Shown: positions 22,744-25,772 of the stretch, in pieces
Position numbering within the stretch: position 1 is the stretch's first letter
How the letters are laid out: the number at the start of each line of letters is the position of its first letter
NCBI GenBank assembly: GCA_011524615.1
Contig: WTJZ01000151.1
Span: 1-25,772, forward strand
Direction: 5' to 3'
Origin: Akkermansiaceae bacterium
Lineage (GTDB): Bacteria; Verrucomicrobiota; Verrucomicrobiia; Verrucomicrobiales; Akkermansiaceae
Length of the DNA: 25,772 nucleotides
Position numbers and translations under genes: made by a program
Notes under the pieces: model-generated
Seen by the model: only the letters and a program-made list of their open reading frames with translations
The model's database searches: none
What the model was told of the DNA's origin: nothing

Positions 22744-23529
22744 CTACTTCTCAGCTACCCGAGCCAAGGCGAGTTGAGCTAAGACATTCCCAAAGGTAGC
22801 CGTGACATGTGTCACTGCTCCATAACCTGTGGCACAGTTTAAGTTTCGAGGAGCATCGTCTACTGCTTGGTGCTCGTCTAAGCTACAGGGTTGTGGTGCC
22901 GTCATTGGCTCGTCAGAGAATACGGTTGGGATCTTAAAGGTGCGCGCCTTCTTTCCCTCCCCTTTTGGGAACCCGTATTCTGAGCGTAGGATACGGCGTA
23001 CGGATCCGATGAGCTTATCCCCATGAGTTCGCGCTAGATCAGCGACCTGGATGCGGGTCGCGTCCATCTTACCACCAGCACCACCGCAGGAGAGTACGGG
23101 GATTCCCCTTTGCACACAGGTCGCGAGTAGATGGCACTTAGCCTTCACCGCATCGATCGCGTCGATGACGATGTCTGGCTGACTCCCTAGTAGCTCCTCT
23201 GCATTCCGTTCGGAATAGAAGGCTAACTCTACTCTCACCTCACATTCTGGATGAATCATCTTTACCCTTTCGGCCAGCGCCTCCGCCTTCATCTGACCAT
23301 AGTTGCCCTCGTGAGCATGCACCTGCCGATTCGTATTGGTGATACAGAGGTCATCTAGATCGACGAGTGTCAAACGTCCCACCCCCGAGCGAGCCAGCGC
23401 CTCGACCGTCCACGAGCCAACCCCACCGAGGCCTATCACCATGACATGACTACCTGAGAATCGCGCCAGCGTCTCCTGTCCATATAAGCGTCCAATCCCG
23501 CCAAACCTATTGATGTAATCCTCAGTCAT
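22744..23529 (-). CDS. tcdA: tRNA threonylcarbamoyladenosine dehydratase
   Basis: TcdA, an E1/ThiF/MoeB-like enzyme, uses ATP to cyclise t6A-37 in tRNAs to ct6A. The frame is open back to 23628, but the ATG at 23529 gives 261 residues beginning MTEDYINRFGGIGRLYG, the usual N-terminus of this family (about 268 residues in E. coli). Motifs: VMVIGLGGVGSWTVEALARSG (ATP site; quoted in part), VDLDDLCITNTNRQ, the DAIDAVKAK strand, and the ending CATGYGAVTHVTATFG. The start overlaps the comEC stop by 8 bases and sits 3 bases after AGGAGG, the clearest ribosome site in this window. An alternative ATG at 23541 would use those bases as codons. Confidence 0.92.
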   Translation of the reverse strand: MTEDYINRFGGIGRLYGQETLARFSGSHVMVIGLGGVGSWTVEALARSGVGRLTLVDLDDLCITNTNRQVHAHEGNYGQMKAEALAERVKMIHPECEVRVELAFYSERNAEELLGSQPDIVIDAIDAVKAKCHLLATCVQRGIPVLSCGGAGGKMDATRIQVADLARTHGDKLIGSVRRILRSEYGFPKGEGKKARTFKIPTVFSDEPMTAPQPCSLDEHQAVDDAPRNLNCATGYGAVTHVTATFGNVLAQLALARVAEK

Positions 23530-25678
23530 CTCCCTCCTCATACTCTGCTCTGTTGATCGATTCAATCCTGTACTCACCCCATTCCTCGCCAAAGCAGACC
23601 CGCACCGCTCCCGTATATCGCTGATCATAGACCTCTACCTCACCATCATACTGGCGTGGAGCGAGATAGGCATATGTTCTCCCGAGGATGACCTGCCGAG
23701 CCCCGGTCGCATGGAGCCAATCCTCTACGATCGTCTCCCCGTAGAGATGCTGGCCCATGACTAAGACCTCACAGCCCAGATCCACCTCCATCGATTGCAA
23801 CTGTTCCAGCACCTGTAACCCCGCATCAGCACAGTAGAGGACGCGCACCCCATTCTCGGTAACCTTCAGACAGGCCACATGATCATCAGATCGCCGTGAA
23901 CCCTCTACCGCGACAGGATAGGACTCGATCACGCCCGCACCTCTGCGCCACTGACTGGGGCCCTCATGATACGCCTCGACAACCTCAGGAATCAGATCCG
24001 GATCTCCGCGATGGCCTCGATCGGCATGAGTGAGAACGACGCGCTCAGGAGTGATCCCAGCCCGCTCCAGACAAGGCAAGATCACACCCTCCAGACTCTC
24101 TGCACTTCCCGCATCCAGTAACCAATCTCCATAATAGAGCGCCCCCTCCCCATCGGGTAGGTCAAAGACCGTTACCCCATCCTGATAACCATAATCAGAG
24201 AGGCAGACCACCGCCTGATCGAGCTGGCCCACCGCCTCCACGATCGACACCGTCACTCTCGCCACCGCATCATTGACCTCATTACAGCCTCCAATGGGTA
24301 ACATCGGGAAGACGCCGCCAATACACAGCACGACACTACCGATCACCATCATCACGAAGGCCAAAGGAACCAATAACAGACTACTCACCACCCCGCACAA
24401 ATAGACCTGCCCAAACGCGCAGGCCATAATCACAGTAGACGCCAACCATGCGACTAAGGAGAGGACCAGTACGCCCCCCACCCACTTCACTGCCATGATA
24501 CGCAAGCGCTGACTGACAGACCAAAGAGCCTCAGGTAAATACGGATCAGGCAGACTCCAGCTCACTACCCACCGCACCCCACGATCAACACTCAGGATCA
24601 ACACGCCCACGATGACAAAGCTCAGCCAGACCCCAATATCAAAGACCCCATAGGGTTCCCATAACAGAACGAAACAGAGCGCCGTCAACAGCGAATTATA
24701 CGCACTCACTCGGCGCCTCCAGAGCAGGCTCGACACGAACAAGGTTAAGACCAGTCCAGCTCGCATCACTGGGGGCTCTAACCCCGTCAAAAGTGCATAT
24801 CCCCAGACGACTATCACCCCGACTAAGAGCACCACCCGCGTCGGCACGGGCGTCAGATACATCACTCCCCATACCATCCCAAAGACAAGCCCTACATGCA
24901 ATCCACTCACCACAAACAAATGCATCACCCCAGCCGTCCGAAACAACTCCATCACCTGCCCACCCTCGGGCTCGACGCCCAATAGTAATGCCGGCACGAT
25001 CCAATACGCGGGATCATCCTGCACTAGCCCTCGCCGCAATGTTTTCAAAGCATGCGTACGTACCCCTGCTATCCATTGATACCCTACCTGTCTCCAGCGA
25101 GCTCTCTCTACGAGAGTCTCAGAGGTGACATAAAACCGCCCGACCACCCCCGTCCGAGCTCGCACCGCCTGCCAATCTACCTGCCCAAAGTTCTCTATCC
25201 CAACCCCACTCATCAGACGAGCCTCCACAGAGATCAGGTCCCCTGTGAGATAATCCTCGCGTCCCAAGATCTGCAATCTCGATCCAGCCGCCACCGACTC
25301 CCCATACCCGATCAGTTCGCCCTCCTCTACGAGCCGTACAATCGACTCCACACCATGAGGACGCTTCTTACTCGAGAGCACCTCTGCACGTCCACATCGT
25401 ATCTCCGCTCCAGCATGCCGCATTCTCGATAATTGCTCCATGCCAAGCGCTAAACGCTGATAGTCCTGATAATGCCATCCTCCGACCACCATCCCCGCTA
25501 ACAACGCGCCGATTCCTACCCAACGCTGATAACTCGCCAATACCAAGAACAAGACAACCGCCACTCCACCGATCCACCACATCCCACGGCCAAGACAAAT
25601 CGACGCCAATAGAGCCAACCCCACAATCCCCATCGGGCATCGCATGACCAACCCTCTCAACACCTTACTCATTTCCAT
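23522..25678 (-). CDS. comEC: ComEC/Rec2-family DNA uptake channel protein
   Basis: ComEC carries the incoming single DNA strand across the inner membrane during natural transformation. The 718 residues hold N-terminal membrane helices and a DUF4131-like region (1-190), the competence domain with HLFVVSGLHVGL (253-264) and TGLEPPVMRAG (298-308) amid about ten helices, and a C-terminal metallo-beta-lactamase-like domain (about 500-700). In that domain the usual S-H-x-D-x-D-H-x-G-G string is LTHADRGHRGD: His551, Asp553 and His556 remain but the second Asp is Gly555, so metal binding may be altered; YCADAG (Asp618) is kept. The ATG at 25678 is preceded by no ribosome site. It overlaps tcdA, forming a two-gene unit. 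Confidence 0.9.
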   Translation of the reverse strand: MEMSKVLRGLVMRCPMGIVGLALLASICLGRGMWWIGGVAVVLFLVLASYQRWVGIGALLAGMVVGGWHYQDYQRLALGMEQLSRMRHAGAEIRCGRAEVLSSKKRPHGVESIVRLVEEGELIGYGESVAAGSRLQILGREDYLTGDLISVEARLMSGVGIENFGQVDWQAVRARTGVVGRFYVTSETLVERARWRQVGYQWIAGVRTHALKTLRRGLVQDDPAYWIVPALLLGVEPEGGQVMELFRTAGVMHLFVVSGLHVGLVFGMVWGVMYLTPVPTRVVLLVGVIVVWGYALLTGLEPPVMRAGLVLTLFVSSLLWRRRVSAYNSLLTALCFVLLWEPYGVFDIGVWLSFVIVGVLILSVDRGVRWVVSWSLPDPYLPEALWSVSQRLRIMAVKWVGGVLVLSLVAWLASTVIMACAFGQVYLCGVVSSLLLVPLAFVMMVIGSVVLCIGGVFPMLPIGGCNEVNDAVARVTVSIVEAVGQLDQAVVCLSDYGYQDGVTVFDLPDGEGALYYGDWLLDAGSAESLEGVILPCLERAGITPERVVLTHADRGHRGDPDLIPEVVEAYHEGPSQWRRGAGVIESYPVAVEGSRRSDDHVACLKVTENGVRVLYCADAGLQVLEQLQSMEVDLGCEVLVMGQHLYGETIVEDWLHATGARQVILGRTYAYLAPRQYDGEVEVYDQRYTGAVRVCFGEEWGEYRIESINRAEYEEGDD
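23530..23539 (-). promoter_or_regulatory. Ribosome-binding site of tcdA inside comEC
   Basis: On the minus strand GAGGAGGGAG (23539-23530) directly precedes the ATG at 23529. AGGAGG ends only 3 bases before the start, closer than usual. It lies in the last codons of comEC, so tcdA translation is probably coupled to comEC. Confidence 0.55.
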
Positions 25679-25686
25679 CTGGCAAT

Positions 25687-25717
25687 AAAAAAAGCGGGAG
25701 GCTACCCTCCCGCTTTT
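25687..25717 (-). terminator. Strong intrinsic terminator of the right-edge gene
   Basis: On the minus strand AAAAGCGGGAGG (25717-25706), loop GTAG and CCTCCCGCTTTT (25701-25690) form a perfect 12-bp stem running into a T-tract (through 25687). It lies 21 bases after the stop of the gene at 25739-25772 and 9 bases before the comEC ATG, so comEC is transcribed from a start within this short gap or by readthrough. Confidence 0.92.
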
Positions 25718-25738
25718 GATCGCAAAAATATCGCTTAA

Positions 25739-25772
25739 TTACTTAACAGCCTCAACAACTGGTGCAGGAGTA
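25739..25772 (-). CDS. 3' end of an unidentified gene (partial)
   Basis: On the minus strand the frame reads TPAPVVEAVK and then TAA (25741-25739); the gene continues beyond the window edge. The Ala/Pro/Val-rich tail and the strong terminator that follows suggest a well-expressed protein, but eleven codons are too few to name it. Confidence 0.6.
   Translation of the reverse strand, partial: TPAPVVEAVK

Overview
The window looks like a chromosomal stretch of a Gram-negative bacterium of the PVC group, most likely Verrucomicrobiota; this is an inference, not proven. The reasons are a menaquinone pathway with a compact MenE, lipid A/outer-membrane type genes (an LpxH-like phosphoesterase, an ArnT-like transferase), a DUF3516-type helicase, coiled-coil membrane proteins, and start sites that mostly lack a Shine-Dalgarno motif. 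It is mainly housekeeping sequence. I see no tRNA, rRNA, CRISPR array, transposase, integrase or phage gene.

Layout. 1-1656 (+): the 3' part of an SPFH/stomatin-like membrane protein gene cut by the left edge, then thymidylate kinase. 1691-4674 (-): engB, an ArnT-like membrane glycosyltransferase and plsC in one close-packed run. 4776-6365 (-): two tandem, distantly paralogous, membrane-anchored coiled-coil proteins with a shared C-terminal beta-rich domain, closed by a strong intrinsic terminator. 6530-8509 (-): cysQ and a class I aminotransferase. 8510-8878: a 369-base divergent intergenic region with a possible 22-residue hydrophobic peptide. 8879-17500 (+): Ski2-like helicase, tadA, an MJ1255-like glycosyltransferase, menC-menE-metallophosphoesterase (overlapping genes) and full-length NfeD. 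17526-19827 (+): an AT-rich accessory segment with two secreted paralogues carrying a carboxypeptidase-regulatory-like fold, and a small three-helix membrane protein. 19936-20526 (-): a lipoprotein that resembles RbsD/FucU sugar mutarotases but lacks the catalytic histidine. 20691-22637 (+): a glycosyltransferase fused to an LpxH-like phosphoesterase. 22744-25678 (-): comEC and tcdA, overlapping. 25739-25772 (-): the last codons of an unidentified gene with its terminator.

How the genes work together. menC and menE give consecutive steps of menaquinone synthesis. tadA and tcdA modify the anticodon loop of tRNAs (inosine-34, cyclic t6A-37). plsC, the ArnT-like enzyme and the GT4/LpxH-like fusion all point to envelope lipid and glycolipid metabolism. 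SPFH and NfeD are families that often work as partners, but here they lie 15 kb apart. The least explained parts are the two coiled-coil paralogues, the AT-rich secreted pair, the RbsD-like lipoprotein and several unassigned hairpins.
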